A model generated the notes under the pieces. That model did not search any database. It saw only the letters and a list, made by a program, of their open reading frames with translations, and was not told the origin of the DNA. DNA of 64,000 nt, from the NCBI RefSeq assembly GCF_000590885.1, contig NZ_JFHN01000065.1, forward strand, positions 24,943 to 88,942, given 5' to 3'. Position 1 is the stretch's first letter. Each line of letters begins with the position of its first letter. This document shows, piece after piece, positions 28,590 through 39,500 of this stretch. Made by a program: the position numbers and the translations under genes. This DNA comes from Erwinia mallotivora. GTDB lineage: Bacteria > Pseudomonadota > Gammaproteobacteria > Enterobacterales > Enterobacteriaceae.

Positions 28590-28678
28590 GCTATATCCTT
28601 ATCACCGCCTGCTGTATGTGGGTATTTTATCGTCGGAATTCCCTACAGCAAGCTACCTCACTGATATCTGCCATTTTA

Positions 28679-28708
28679 AACATTGTCATATAATAAATGT
28701 TACTGACA
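28679..28708 (+). promoter_or_regulatory. Promoter and nested dyads upstream of the AbiE-type pair
   Basis: A consensus -10 TATAAT at 28689-28694 lies within two interleaved dyads: AACATT (28679-28684)/AATGTT (28696-28701) and TGTCA (28684-28688)/TGACA (28704-28708). AbiEi-type antitoxins repress their own promoter by binding inverted repeats, so this is a plausible autoregulatory operator. The -35 is weak. Confidence 0.5.
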
Positions 28709-28787
28709 TTTTTTAGGTTAGACTCCTTGCTACACAAGGGATATAATGAAAGTACATATCAATGAAAACGTCAGTACAGGAGAATCA

Positions 28788-29405
28788 ATGTCTGTTGCCG
28801 CTCTGGCCCGCCAGCGGGTTCACCGCATGAAGCGGGGCATCCCCTTTTCCATCAGCGGATTTTACTCGCTGGGAAGTCGTGCGTCAGTACAACAGGCAAT
28901 GAGTCGTCTGGTCAAAGAAGGCCTGCTGGTCCGGGTTGAACGCGGTTTTTACTCCCGGCCAAAACCATTGAAAAATCTTCCATCCGTAAACGTTGTCGCC
29001 AGCGCCAATGCCGTAGCCGCAGCATGGGCAAAAGAGCGCGGTTACAAAATCACTCTTCAGGGACTGGAAGCCGCTTACCGGTTAGGGCTACAAACGCAGG
29101 CGCCGGTTAAACGCATCTACTGGTCAAACGGCCCTACGCGAGAGTTCCGTGTCGGTAATGAGTTGGTACGGATCCAGCATAAATCAGCAAGCCGATTACG
29201 TTGGCTGAACCGGCCTGAAGGAGAGCTAATGCGCGGTTTGCTGAGTCTGGAGCAGGAATATACCCCGCCGGAAACGCTGAAGAATGCTTTTCATCGGCTG
29301 AGCATCCCGCCCGCTAAAGCCCGACAGATTGCCGGAAAGTTAATGAATGAGCCTGCGCTTCACGCATGGCGCTCACAGCTGATAACGTTGCAAAAGGCGC
29401 TCTGA
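28788..29405 (+). CDS. AbiEi-like antitoxin (DUF6088, winged-helix)
   Basis: About 205 residues. An N-terminal winged-helix ('FSISGFYSLGSRASVQQAMSRL', then 'GLLVRVERGFYSRPK') is followed by the DUF6088/AbiEi C-domain. The family acts as the antitoxin and autorepressor of type IV toxin-antitoxin pairs with AbiEii. I chose the ATG at 28788 (AGGAG ribosome site, MSVAALARQRV); an in-frame ATG at 28746 would add 14 residues. The stop overlaps the toxin ATG by one base. Confidence 0.8.
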   Translation: MSVAALARQRVHRMKRGIPFSISGFYSLGSRASVQQAMSRLVKEGLLVRVERGFYSRPKPLKNLPSVNVVASANAVAAAWAKERGYKITLQGLEAAYRLGLQTQAPVKRIYWSNGPTREFRVGNELVRIQHKSASRLRWLNRPEGELMRGLLSLEQEYTPPETLKNAFHRLSIPPAKARQIAGKLMNEPALHAWRSQLITLQKAL

Positions 29406-30472
29406 TGGACATTTTTGATTACTACCGGAGCGCATCGCAACGCCGTGAGCTTCAGGAAATCCTCTCTTACGCGGCGGAACAGCATCCCTCCGGGCTGGGA
29501 GCCAGCTTTCTGGAAAAGGATCTCTGGGTAACGGAGATCCTTCGGCTGCTTTTTAATGAGGATCTGCTGGGAGATTTATCTGTCGCGTTTAAAGGTGGAA
29601 CAGCGTTAAGCAAATGCTGGAACGTGATTGAGCGTTTTTCTGAAGATATCGATCTTTCTGTTCACTGGGCCGATCTGGCAGGTCACTCAGAAGAGGAAGA
29701 ACAGCAGGCGTGGGAGCAAAGCACGCTAAATAACAGCCAGAATCGCCGGTTCAGAGAGCAGCAGCAAGAGCGCTTAACAGAATGGACAAACGCGCTGGCA
29801 GAACGGTTAAACCAACGCTTTCAGGCTTATGAAATTCCGTGCCTTGAAGCAAAAATGGAACCCGACAGCGGTGGCGAAAAAGTCGATATCTATTTCCCAC
29901 GGATGAAAGAAGACAGTATGGCCTATCAGCGCGATCATATTCTGTTAGAATTTGGCGGACGAAATCGTGGCAAGCCAACCGTTCTGATGCCTGTTGTGAG
30001 CTATCTGTCCGGGATTGCTGGAATGGATGCACTTCTGTTACCCGCCGCGACCGTAAACGCTTATGACACCGGTTATATTCTTTGGGAAAAGCTGACGGCG
30101 CTGCACCAGTTCTGCACGCAAACCAAAGCGCCAAATCCGGCCCGACTGGCACGCCACTGGTATGATGTGGATTGTCTGCTGCGTAATCATTTTGCCAGCC
30201 CCTATGAAACGCTGGAAGCCATGCGGAATGTGGTTGAGATGAAGCAACGCCGCTGGTCTGTGCCGGGCGTGGATTTTACTCAGGTGATTGTCGGAAACTT
30301 GCAATTGTTGCCTGATGATGCTGAACGATTCGCCGCGATCGCGGGGGATCATCAAACGGCGGTGGAAGGGGGAATGTTCTTTCGTGATCCTGACAGATTT
30401 GCTGACATTGCCGATCGTCTTCGTCATGCACAAGATGAAATCAATCGTTTTATGTGTGATTCACAGGTATAA
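29405..30472 (+). CDS. AbiEii/AbiGii-type nucleotidyltransferase toxin
   Basis: A 355-residue protein with the minimal nucleotidyltransferase core: 'FKGGTALSKC' (Gly64 region), then 'FSEDIDLSV' (Asp81 and Asp83). These are the GG-x-S/T and DxD motifs of AbiEii/MenT-like toxins, which add nucleotides to tRNA 3' ends or related acceptors and halt growth. The start at 29405 overlaps the antitoxin stop (TGATG). The pair sits between the RloC-like gene and the Shango-like operon, as expected for a layered defence island. Confidence 0.82.
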   Translation: MDIFDYYRSASQRRELQEILSYAAEQHPSGLGASFLEKDLWVTEILRLLFNEDLLGDLSVAFKGGTALSKCWNVIERFSEDIDLSVHWADLAGHSEEEEQQAWEQSTLNNSQNRRFREQQQERLTEWTNALAERLNQRFQAYEIPCLEAKMEPDSGGEKVDIYFPRMKEDSMAYQRDHILLEFGGRNRGKPTVLMPVVSYLSGIAGMDALLLPAATVNAYDTGYILWEKLTALHQFCTQTKAPNPARLARHWYDVDCLLRNHFASPYETLEAMRNVVEMKQRRWSVPGVDFTQVIVGNLQLLPDDAERFAAIAGDHQTAVEGGMFFRDPDRFADIADRLRHAQDEINRFMCDSQV

Positions 30473-30655
30473 CCTGGCCCTGCCAATTGCTCCCTCAACC
30501 ATATGGCATAATCCTTTTGAATAACAGGGTTTTTATGCTTGTACTCCAGCCCATTCGCGGTATCATTTTACGATCTCTCTTCCAGTTTTATGCTTACCGC
30601 CTTTGCCGCTCGTAGAACAATGCCGGGAAGCATTATCAGCGATTAAGGGCACGGA

Positions 30656-32983
30656 ATGGGCTTCTGGATATTCGTTATTGCACTGGCTGTTATCTGGCTT
30701 CTGTTTTCCAAAAAGAAAAAGTCGCCGCCCCCCAAAGTAAACAGCAAAATCATCACCAAAATAAATCATTCATCTCAACACAAATATCCCAATAAGCCAG
30801 CCAACAGCGTGACAAATATGCATTCTCAGGCATCCGATGATGACGAACTGGCAACCTTTAGCTTTGTTAATGGACAGGCGGTCGAATACAGCACCAGCCG
30901 CCAGCCATTGCGAGAAAGCGCCGCCCGGCGCAATACTACGCCAGCACGATGGGTCAAACCGGGAGAAAGCATCACCATTCAAAACGTCGTCATTAATCAC
31001 GGTCATTTTTATTTCGGCGGACGATTAAAAACACATTCATCAGGGGAATATGGCTATCTTTATAACGATGGTTCCGACGCTTCGCTGGTTAACGACGCTT
31101 TCCCCATCGAGCCTGGTTCACGGCATTATTATGATGAATCGCTGGGATACTGGCCCAGCTTTGCCACACTCTCCCCTCGCTGCCGTGGCGCCTATCTTGA
31201 CTGGCTGGCAAGCGATCGTAGCGATGCAAGCTGCCCTGTTGGTTATGTTTTTATCTATTTTTACGGTCTTGAACGCCGCGTACTGGCGGATGGCACACAA
31301 GAAGCCATTTCTGACGATGAATTCAAAGCATTATTCGAAGAGATATCGCGCCTGAGAACCGTATTTCAGGCAAGCGGTTCCTTCCGTCATTATGCAACAC
31401 AGTTGCTGGAAATGATGATCATTCTCAGACCGAAGTTACTTTCTATACATATCGAAAACGAATATTTCTCATCGAGGAGTTCATTACTGTTCAGACTGAA
31501 TCTGGCGACGGTGGTTGATAAAGGACAACCTGTTTATGCCGATCTGGCACTGGCATGGATACACTATTTTCCTGATTACACCCTGCGCACGCCTGCCCGT
31601 CGATGTCATTCTGAATTTTCCGCGTTATTCAAACAGCGTTATACCCAAAAATATGGTGACGGTATTGTCGTCAAACCCAATAAAACACGGTTGTATTTAA
31701 GCTATACCCCCGCCAGTGGTACGCTTCGGGAACTTCAGGTAAAAAAACAGATGGATCTTCCCGATCCCAGCGTTTTAAAAGCCCCAGTTCAGAAATTAAT
31801 TCCTGTTGCAGAACCCTGTATCAATGCGCTGGATGCCTACAGTCGCTATCTCGGTAAAAAAGATGCCTCAGCAAGCGATGTCGCCGCCATCATGCTGCTT
31901 CCCGATGAAATACTGACCGAAGATGCAGAACGTTTGTTTGCTGAATTTAAACACTGGGCAGATGAGAAAATCAGTAAACATTCAGGACTGACGACAGTGG
32001 CTGATTTCTGGGCCAGACTGGGTATGCCTGTACCGGATAAGGTCAATAAGAAAGAAGCCGAGCTGATGCAAAATTTCGCCCGGCGAGCAGGCTACGGCAT
32101 TGCGCCGGATATGCGCTACCACCTTGTCCGGCCAGAACCAGAAGGACACGTTGTTTTATTTCCCGAAGGACATGCGGAATTCTACGTACCGTCAGCGGAA
32201 TTTACGTCAGTCTCCGTGGCGCTTCGGCTGGGTGCCATGATTGCACAAATGGACAAGCGCGTGGATGTTGCTGAACGGGCTGCGCTGGAGAGAACGATTA
32301 ATCATAACGACGCGCTGTCGCCAACAGAAAAACGTTCGCTGCACGCCTACCTCACCTGGCGGCTCAATACGCCTGCAAATCAAGCCGGTCTGAAAGGTAA
32401 AATTGAGCAACTCAGCGATAAAGATAAATCCACTATTGGCAACGTTATTATCAACGTCGCCTGCGCGGATGGAAAAATCGATCCGGCTGAAATTAAGCAA
32501 CTGGAAAAAATCTACGTCAGCCTTGGTCTGGACAGCAGTACCGTCACCAGCGATATCCACCGTCTGTCAACCGCAGAAACAACGCCGACAGCTACGTTGC
32601 AAACCCCATCAGCGACGAGCGGCGCGTTTTCTCTTGATGAACGGATCCTTGCCCGTCATGAGTCTGATACCACGGACGTACGCCAGTTACTGAACACCAT
32701 CTTCACGGAAGATGAACCCGCAGACGAATCCCCAGCGGAAATCCTGCCACACGCCGGTGCAGGTCTTGATGAGGCACATCACCAGCTTTACCAACGTTTG
32801 CTGGAAAAAGAGCGTTGGGCGCGAAACGAAGTCGCTGAGTTATGCCAGCAGTTTAATTTGATGCTAAGCGGCGCGATTGAAGCCATTAATGACTGGTCTT
32901 TCGAACAGGTTGACGCACCAGTGCTTGATGATGACGATGATATTTACGTTGACCTGGAAATTGCACAAGAACTCAAAGGATAA
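30656..32983 (+). CDS. sngA: Shango-type TerB-domain protein
   Basis: A 775-residue protein. Residues 3-18 form one membrane segment followed by a lysine cluster (KKKK), placing the rest in the cytoplasm. A TerB-N domain follows (about residues 85-300), then a TerB core with 'GNVIINVACADGKIDPAEIKQLEKIY' (near residue 595), and a TerB-C segment with an acidic tail. TerB modules bind metal and sit at the membrane in tellurite/phage-response systems. With the next two genes this is the SngABC layout of Shango (TerB protein, ATPase, helicase). The 183-base gap upstream should hold the operon promoter. Confidence 0.72.
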   Translation: MGFWIFVIALAVIWLLFSKKKKSPPPKVNSKIITKINHSSQHKYPNKPANSVTNMHSQASDDDELATFSFVNGQAVEYSTSRQPLRESAARRNTTPARWVKPGESITIQNVVINHGHFYFGGRLKTHSSGEYGYLYNDGSDASLVNDAFPIEPGSRHYYDESLGYWPSFATLSPRCRGAYLDWLASDRSDASCPVGYVFIYFYGLERRVLADGTQEAISDDEFKALFEEISRLRTVFQASGSFRHYATQLLEMMIILRPKLLSIHIENEYFSSRSSLLFRLNLATVVDKGQPVYADLALAWIHYFPDYTLRTPARRCHSEFSALFKQRYTQKYGDGIVVKPNKTRLYLSYTPASGTLRELQVKKQMDLPDPSVLKAPVQKLIPVAEPCINALDAYSRYLGKKDASASDVAAIMLLPDEILTEDAERLFAEFKHWADEKISKHSGLTTVADFWARLGMPVPDKVNKKEAELMQNFARRAGYGIAPDMRYHLVRPEPEGHVVLFPEGHAEFYVPSAEFTSVSVALRLGAMIAQMDKRVDVAERAALERTINHNDALSPTEKRSLHAYLTWRLNTPANQAGLKGKIEQLSDKDKSTIGNVIINVACADGKIDPAEIKQLEKIYVSLGLDSSTVTSDIHRLSTAETTPTATLQTPSATSGAFSLDERILARHESDTTDVRQLLNTIFTEDEPADESPAEILPHAGAGLDEAHHQLYQRLLEKERWARNEVAELCQQFNLMLSGAIEAINDWSFEQVDAPVLDDDDDIYVDLEIAQELKG

Positions 32984-32986
32984 TTT

Positions 32987-34303
32987 ATGTCTGGCATTCG
33001 TATTCGTCTCAAAGAAAGAGACGCTATTATTCAGTCACTGAAGTCAGGCGTTACGCCTAAAATTGGCATTCAGCATATTCAGGTTGGCCGGGTCAACGAA
33101 ATAAAAGCGCTGTATCAGGATATTGAGCGTATCGCTGATGGCGGTGCAGGATTTCGGCTGATTATCGGGGAATACGGTTCAGGTAAAACATTCTTTTTAA
33201 GCGTTGTGCGCTCAATTGCACTAGAGAAAAAGCTGGTGACAATCAGTGCCGATTTATCCCCGGACAGGCGCATCCACGCGACAGGTGGACAGGCGCGTAA
33301 CCTCTATTCCGAGCTAATGAAAAATCTGTCTACGCGAAATAAGCCGGATGGCAACGCATTGTTAAGCGTGGTTGAGCGCTTCATCACGGAAGCCAGAAAA
33401 GAAGCAGAAAGTACAAATGTGCCAGTTCCGACGATTATTCACCAAAAGCTCGCTGACCTGTCTGATATGGTTGGCGGTTACGATTTCGCCAAAGTCATTG
33501 AATGTTACTGGCAGGGTCACGAGCAGGATAATGAGACATTAAAATCGAATGCCATCCGCTGGCTGAGGGGTGAATACACCACGAAAACCGACACCCGTAA
33601 CGATCTGGGTGTGCGTACGATTATCTCTGACGCCTCTTTCTACGACTCGTTAAAGCTGATGAGCCTGTTTGTCCGTCAGGCCGGTTACGCGGGTCTGTTG
33701 GTGAATCTGGATGAGATGGTTAATCTGTATAAGCTCAGTAATACGCAGGCCCGGGTCGCCAACTATGAACAGATACTGCGTATTCTGAATGACTGCCTGC
33801 AAGGGACGGCTGAATATATCGGCTTTTTACTTGGCGGTACGCCAGAATTCCTGTTCGATCCACGCAAGGGATTGTACAGCTACGAAGCGCTCCAGTCCCG
33901 GCTGGCGGAAAACAGCTTCGCCCAGCGTGCAGGGGTGATTGATTATTCGTCCCCTTCCCTGCATTTAGCCAGCCTGACGCCGGAAGAGCTCTATATTCTA
34001 TTGAAAAACCTTCGTCATGTTTATTCAGGCGGCGATGCGGATAAGTATCTGGTTCCTGATGATGCGTTGACGGCATTTTTACGCCACTGTAGCAACACTA
34101 TTGGCGATGCCTGGTTTCGTACGCCACGAAACACGATTAAAGCCTTCCTGGATATGCTGGCCGTGCTGGAACAAAACCCATCCATTCAGTGGTCCCAGTT
34201 AATTGCCGGTGTTGCGATCGCGGAAGAAAAACCCAGCGATATGGATGAAATAACGTCGGCAGAAGATGCCGATGAGGATGGTCTGGCCGACTTCAGATTA
34301 TGA
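32987..34303 (+). CDS. sngB: Shango-type P-loop ATPase (BrxD/DUF2791-like)
   Basis: A 438-residue AAA+-type ATPase. Walker A is 'GEYGSGKT' (61-68), preceded by 'RLIIG'. Walker B is 'LLVNLDEMV' with D242-E243. 'GLYSYEALQSRLAENSFA' lies further on. The sequence fits the DUF2791 ATP-binding family, which also includes BREX BrxD. An AAAGGA ribosome site is present and the gene starts 3 bases after sngA. It overlaps the helicase gene (ATGATGA). It is probably an energy-coupling partner of the helicase in phage sensing or arrest. Confidence 0.74.
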   Translation: MSGIRIRLKERDAIIQSLKSGVTPKIGIQHIQVGRVNEIKALYQDIERIADGGAGFRLIIGEYGSGKTFFLSVVRSIALEKKLVTISADLSPDRRIHATGGQARNLYSELMKNLSTRNKPDGNALLSVVERFITEARKEAESTNVPVPTIIHQKLADLSDMVGGYDFAKVIECYWQGHEQDNETLKSNAIRWLRGEYTTKTDTRNDLGVRTIISDASFYDSLKLMSLFVRQAGYAGLLVNLDEMVNLYKLSNTQARVANYEQILRILNDCLQGTAEYIGFLLGGTPEFLFDPRKGLYSYEALQSRLAENSFAQRAGVIDYSSPSLHLASLTPEELYILLKNLRHVYSGGDADKYLVPDDALTAFLRHCSNTIGDAWFRTPRNTIKAFLDMLAVLEQNPSIQWSQLIAGVAIAEEKPSDMDEITSAEDADEDGLADFRL

Positions 34304-36498
34304 TGAACGAATACCAGCGGCTGGATCCACGCATCCAGAAGTGGATATATCGGCAGGGATGGGCCGATCTCCGAGAACTGCAAAAAAAAGCCGTTCCACC
34401 GATATTAGCGGGCGATCGGGATGTCCTGATCAGCGCCGCGACTGCCGCGGGTAAAACGGAAGCTTTTTTCCTGCCCGCCTGTTCTGCCATTGCGGATATT
34501 CAGGGCGGTTTTGGCATTCTATACATTAGCCCACTTAAGGCCCTGATTAACGATCAGTATCGACGGCTGGAAAGCCTTGGCGATGCTCTGGATATGCCGG
34601 TCACGCCCTGGCATGGCGACGTTGCGCAGAGCAAGAAGCTGAAAGCGAAGAAAAACCCTGCCGGTATTTTGCTTATCACCCCGGAATCGCTGGAAGCGAT
34701 GCTGATCCGCAATGCGGGATGGTTAAAGGAGGCTTTCGCTCCACTGGCATATATCGCCATTGATGAATTCCACGCCTTCATCGGTTCTGAGCGGGGTATG
34801 CAACTTCTCTCTCTGTTAAATCGAATCGATCACCTGCTCGGAAGAATCGACAATCCAGTCCCCCGGGTCGCACTCAGCGCAACGCTGGGGGAACTGGAAC
34901 GGGTGCCATTATCTCTGCGACCAAATCAACGTCTGCCCTGCGACATTATTACCGACAGTCAGACTCACGCCACGCTAAAAGTGCAGGTGAAAGGTTATCT
35001 GGAACCGCTAACCACCACAGTCCAGCAGCCACCGCCGTCGGCAGAGACGCAAATCTGCCATGATATCTTTCGCCTCTGTCGTGGTGATTCCCATCTGGTG
35101 TTCGCTAACAGTCGCAAACGGACCGAAAGCATTGCCGCTACGCTTAGCGATCTCAGTGAAGCGAGCATCGTTCCCAATGAGTTCTTCCCCCATCATGGAT
35201 CGCTGTCCAGAGATCTGCGTGAAACGCTGGAACAGAGGCTTCAACAAGGCACCTTACCCACCACCGCCATCTGTACGATGACGCTGGAGCTTGGCATCGA
35301 CATCGGCAAAGTCAGCTCCGTCGTGCAGGTTACTGCTCCTCATTCTGTCGCCAGCTTGCGCCAGCGTATGGGGCGTTCCGGTCGGCGCGACTCGCCTGCC
35401 GTATTGAGAATGCTGATTGCCGAACATGAACTGACGCCAACATCAGGCATTGTCGACCAGCTCAGGCTTCAGCTTGTTCAGTCGATGGCCATGATCCGTT
35501 TACTTATCGGCAGTAAATGGTTTGAGCCCGCCGATACCCGGCAGATGCACTATTCCACCCTGTTCCATCAGATTCTGGCGATCGTGGCGCAGTGGGGAGG
35601 CGTACGTGCGGATCAGATTTGGTCACAGCTATGTCAACAAGGGCCATTTCAGAAAGTCCGAATCGATGACTTCAAAGCATTATTGAAACATATGGGGGAG
35701 CACCAGTTTCTGACCCAGCTATCAAGCGGCGAACTGGTTCTGGGCGTCGAGGGCGAACGTCAGGTAAATCAATACACCTTCTATGCCGTATTCAGCACGC
35801 CGGAAGAGTTTCGTATTGTTGCAGGGAGCAAAACACTGGGCTCTATCCCCGTCGATTGCCCCCTGATGCCTGACCAACACATTATTTTCGGCGGTCGACG
35901 CTGGAAGGTCACCGATATCGATAGTGATAAAAAAGTCATTTACGTCGAGGCGACAAAGGGTGGGCAGCCGCCGTTATTTGGCGGACAAGGGATGTCCATT
36001 CATGATGTCGTCCGCCAGGAAATGCTCACCATTTATCGGGAGGGCGACTACCGCATCACCATTGGCGATCGCAAGGCTGATTTTGCCGATACCTCGGCCA
36101 GAAACTTGTTCGATGAAGGGCTACGCTGCTTCCGCAACAATAATCTGACTTCGGAATGTTTTATTCAGCAGGGGCAGCATGTCTACATTCTTCCCTGGCT
36201 GGGCGATCAAACCGTAAACACGTTGTCGGCATTGCTTATCCAGCGCGGTTTCAAAGCAGGCTCATTTGCTGGTGTGGTTGAAATTGAAAAAACCACGGTA
36301 GCGGAAGTTAAACAGACGTTAGCCAACGCACTTCGGGAAGGTTTGCCCTCCGAATCCCGTCTTGCCGAAGGCATCGCTGAAAAGTGCCTCGAAAAATATG
36401 ATGAGTATTTACCGGAGACGTTGCTGACGCAGGAGTATGGGTTACGCGCTTTTGATGTTGAGCGCGTGACGGAGTGGTTGCGGGAGCATTTACATTAA
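34300..36498 (+). CDS. sngC: Shango-type SF2 DEAD/DEAH helicase
   Basis: A 732-residue superfamily 2 helicase of the Lhr/BrxHI kind. Motif I 'AATAAGKTE' (K52), motif Ia region 'YISPLKALINDQ', motif II 'DEFH' (155-158), motif III 'SAT' (193-195), motif V region 'TLELGIDIG', and motif VI 'QRMGRSGRRD' (from 355). Its start overlaps sngB by 4 bases, showing translational coupling. In Shango the helicase is the third and last core gene; here the next gene follows only 10 bases later. Confidence 0.76.
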   Translation: MMNEYQRLDPRIQKWIYRQGWADLRELQKKAVPPILAGDRDVLISAATAAGKTEAFFLPACSAIADIQGGFGILYISPLKALINDQYRRLESLGDALDMPVTPWHGDVAQSKKLKAKKNPAGILLITPESLEAMLIRNAGWLKEAFAPLAYIAIDEFHAFIGSERGMQLLSLLNRIDHLLGRIDNPVPRVALSATLGELERVPLSLRPNQRLPCDIITDSQTHATLKVQVKGYLEPLTTTVQQPPPSAETQICHDIFRLCRGDSHLVFANSRKRTESIAATLSDLSEASIVPNEFFPHHGSLSRDLRETLEQRLQQGTLPTTAICTMTLELGIDIGKVSSVVQVTAPHSVASLRQRMGRSGRRDSPAVLRMLIAEHELTPTSGIVDQLRLQLVQSMAMIRLLIGSKWFEPADTRQMHYSTLFHQILAIVAQWGGVRADQIWSQLCQQGPFQKVRIDDFKALLKHMGEHQFLTQLSSGELVLGVEGERQVNQYTFYAVFSTPEEFRIVAGSKTLGSIPVDCPLMPDQHIIFGGRRWKVTDIDSDKKVIYVEATKGGQPPLFGGQGMSIHDVVRQEMLTIYREGDYRITIGDRKADFADTSARNLFDEGLRCFRNNNLTSECFIQQGQHVYILPWLGDQTVNTLSALLIQRGFKAGSFAGVVEIEKTTVAEVKQTLANALREGLPSESRLAEGIAEKCLEKYDEYLPETLLTQEYGLRAFDVERVTEWLREHLH

Positions 36499-36508
36499 GG
36501 GGAAGACA

Positions 36509-39500
36509 ATGAGAAAAAATTGGACTATTGAGGAAGATTGTAAGCTGCTAACCCTTGTGCGTCAGCACTTTTCCGCGCTGGTCAGCCATAATCGGCTGAA
36601 TGCCACAATGCCATTTAGCCAGCAGCTCCACGCTACATTTGACTCACCTGACCGCGATGCCGCAGCATTGCTGTATCGCCTCGAACAGGCAAAAATCCTG
36701 GGATTTGCCAGCCGTCCTGGAAGTGATCCCACTAAACAGCCGTTCCGCTGCCTGATAAACAATGAGTTGGCGCTATACGATTACAGCCTCACCTTTCCCA
36801 CTCTCAGAAAAGCATTGCATCCAGATATCGTCGCGGCAGCACTAAACCACTTTACGATTAGCAACCCTCACGAGCCGCTATCCAATACTATCAATGAAAT
36901 CGCGACAGCCTTGCATATTGCCCCCATGCAGGTGGAAAAGATTCTGCTCGAAAGCGACCAAATAATCATCAATAGTTACCGTAAGTGTGAGCGTGTTGGA
37001 GAGAAAACTATCAATAATAATCTGCAAGATCTCATCTCCAGGCAAATTCCTGACACAACGCTGGTCGAAGATATTAACGCTTGCCGCGCCCAAGTCTCTC
37101 AACTTTACCACGTGCATGAACGTGATGGCGCTGAGGTTATTTTCAGTTCCGACGGCACGGGGTTCGGCAAAAGCTATGGCGTGATTCAAGGGTATGTTGA
37201 ATATCTGGAACGTTTCGCCAAAACCCAGCAGCCAAATTACCTGTTTCCCGAAGGCGGCTTTACCAACCTGTTATTCATGTCGCCGCAAAAATCACAAATC
37301 GACCTGGACAGCAGCCAGAAAGAGAAAATTCTGGCCGCTGGTGGCGAGTTCATTTGCGTTCTCTCCCGTAATGATATTGCCGACCTTGATTTTATGGACT
37401 GGGCCTCTGGCCTGAAAAACCGCGAGCGCTATATTCAATGGTACGAAGGGGCGAAAGGTAGCAAATATATCGGCGGCGCTATGCGTTCGCTCAATTATCA
37501 TGTTTCACAAATTGATCGCTGTGAAGAGCAGTTAAAAAAGCTGACAACATATGGTTCTCAGGATACCAACTACGAAAGAGAAATTCTCGAAGAGCAGCTA
37601 AAAAACTGTCGTCACAGTATCCGCAATACGATTGAGTCAGCCTGTAAATTACTATTTGGACCAGATAGTGAAAAAGCTTCCATTAAAGAATACATTCGTC
37701 GCGGACTCCAGGCGCGCCAGGAGCGAATGCAAAATGCGGAGACAGCGCGAAAGCCAGGAAAGCTTGAACCTAAGATAAGCGTACATGAAGTCTATTTCGA
37801 GCTTATCAAACAGGTATTGCCTTTCGAAGTTTGCCAGTACCGCCCGTCAGTGCTATTAATGACCACGAATAAGTTCGACACATCAACTTACCGACTGGCG
37901 CCTCGTCAGCGAGGCGAAGGCGTACGTTTTGAGTCCGTAGGTTTCGACTTGCTGATTGGCGGTAAGCTGATTCCCAAAGATCCACAGATCAGCACCGTTG
38001 CGGCAGCCGGTCATACCGGGCAGGTTGCCTATCTTCGCGATGAACACCTCAGACGCAATCCAGACTGTCCTTTTCGCCAGAAAAATATTCGCTTTACGGT
38101 GATAATCGATGAACTTCATGAAGCCTACACCCGCCTTGAAGAAACATGTCATGTAAAGCTAATCACACAGGAAAATAACCTGGCGCACGTTATTTCCGTC
38201 GCAGGACGTATTCACAACGCGGTACTCAGCCTGGAGCGCCGAAACAAGCCCAAAGAAGCACAAACGACCTTTGAGCAAGAGATGGTCAAATTCATCACTG
38301 CTCTGCGTAATTTACTGGCAGAAAAGTGCGAACTATCCCCCGGTACAACGCTGGGATCGATCCTGGAGATGTTTCGCGACCAGTTAGGGGCATTTGAAGT
38401 CAACGGCGACGCCGCCGAACGTATCATTTCCATCACCAGGAATGTGTTCAGCTTTAACCCCAAAATGTACGTTAATGAAGAAGGGCTGAAACGCATTCGT
38501 ATGCGTAACAGCGAAGGTGACATAACGCGCGCCGAGCTGTATTACGAAGTCGAAAATGATGCCAGCGACACCAATCCCACCCTGCACGATCTGTTCCAGT
38601 TGGTCTCCGTCATCCTCTCCGCCTGTTCTGATATCACCAACCGACACTTTAAGCGCTGGGTAAAGAATGGCGGCCAGGATAACTCCAGCAGCCAGAATAC
38701 ACCTTTGGGCCAGTTTGTTGACGCAGCCAATAACGTAGCTGGCGTGGTGCGCCATATCTTCGATCGCACCACCGATGAAAACTTGTTGATTGATCATTTC
38801 TACACTTATCTGCAACCCAAAACCGTATTCACGATGACGCCGATAGCTGAACTCAATTATGTGAACAAGGGAGCCGAGCGCACAATTATTCTGGCGTTCG
38901 AGATGGATCTGGTACAAGAGTTGCCTGAAGCCATGCTACTACGTTTATTAACCGGCACGCACAATAAAGTGATTGGACTTAGCGCCACCAGTGGTTTTAG
39001 CCACACCAAAAACGGTAACTTCAATCGTCGCTTCCTGGCGCGCTATAGCCGCGACCTTGGCTACCGGATCGTTGAACGCGAAAAGGCAGATATCGATACG
39101 CTTAAGGCATTACGCGGTTTGAGGGCCAGTATCCGCAATGTCGACTTCAGGGTGTTCGATGATAAGCAGTTAAAATTGACCGATATCTACCAAAATTGTG
39201 AAATCTATCGCAGGACGTATGACAACTTTTTCGACGCGCTGAAGAAACCTCTGGAATACGACCTGAAAAATACCTATAAACGGCGTCAGTGCCAGCGGGA
39301 ACTGGAAGCGTTACTGCTTGCCGCCTACGAGGGTAAAAACAGCCTGATTTTGTCACTTTCCGGGACGTTTAAGCGGGCCTTTATCAGCGCCTGGCGCACG
39401 CATCAGACAGCCTGGCGTCAGCAGTACGGTATGCACTCCCGGTGCGATGAAAAAACGGATAACGATAAGAAACACGACCAGATCCTGACCTTTACCCCAT

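Noticed and set aside
30656..36498. BREX type 2 fragment (BrxD/BrxHI-like genes)
   Set aside because: No pglX, pglZ or pglW genes are present, and the TerB protein fits Shango better.
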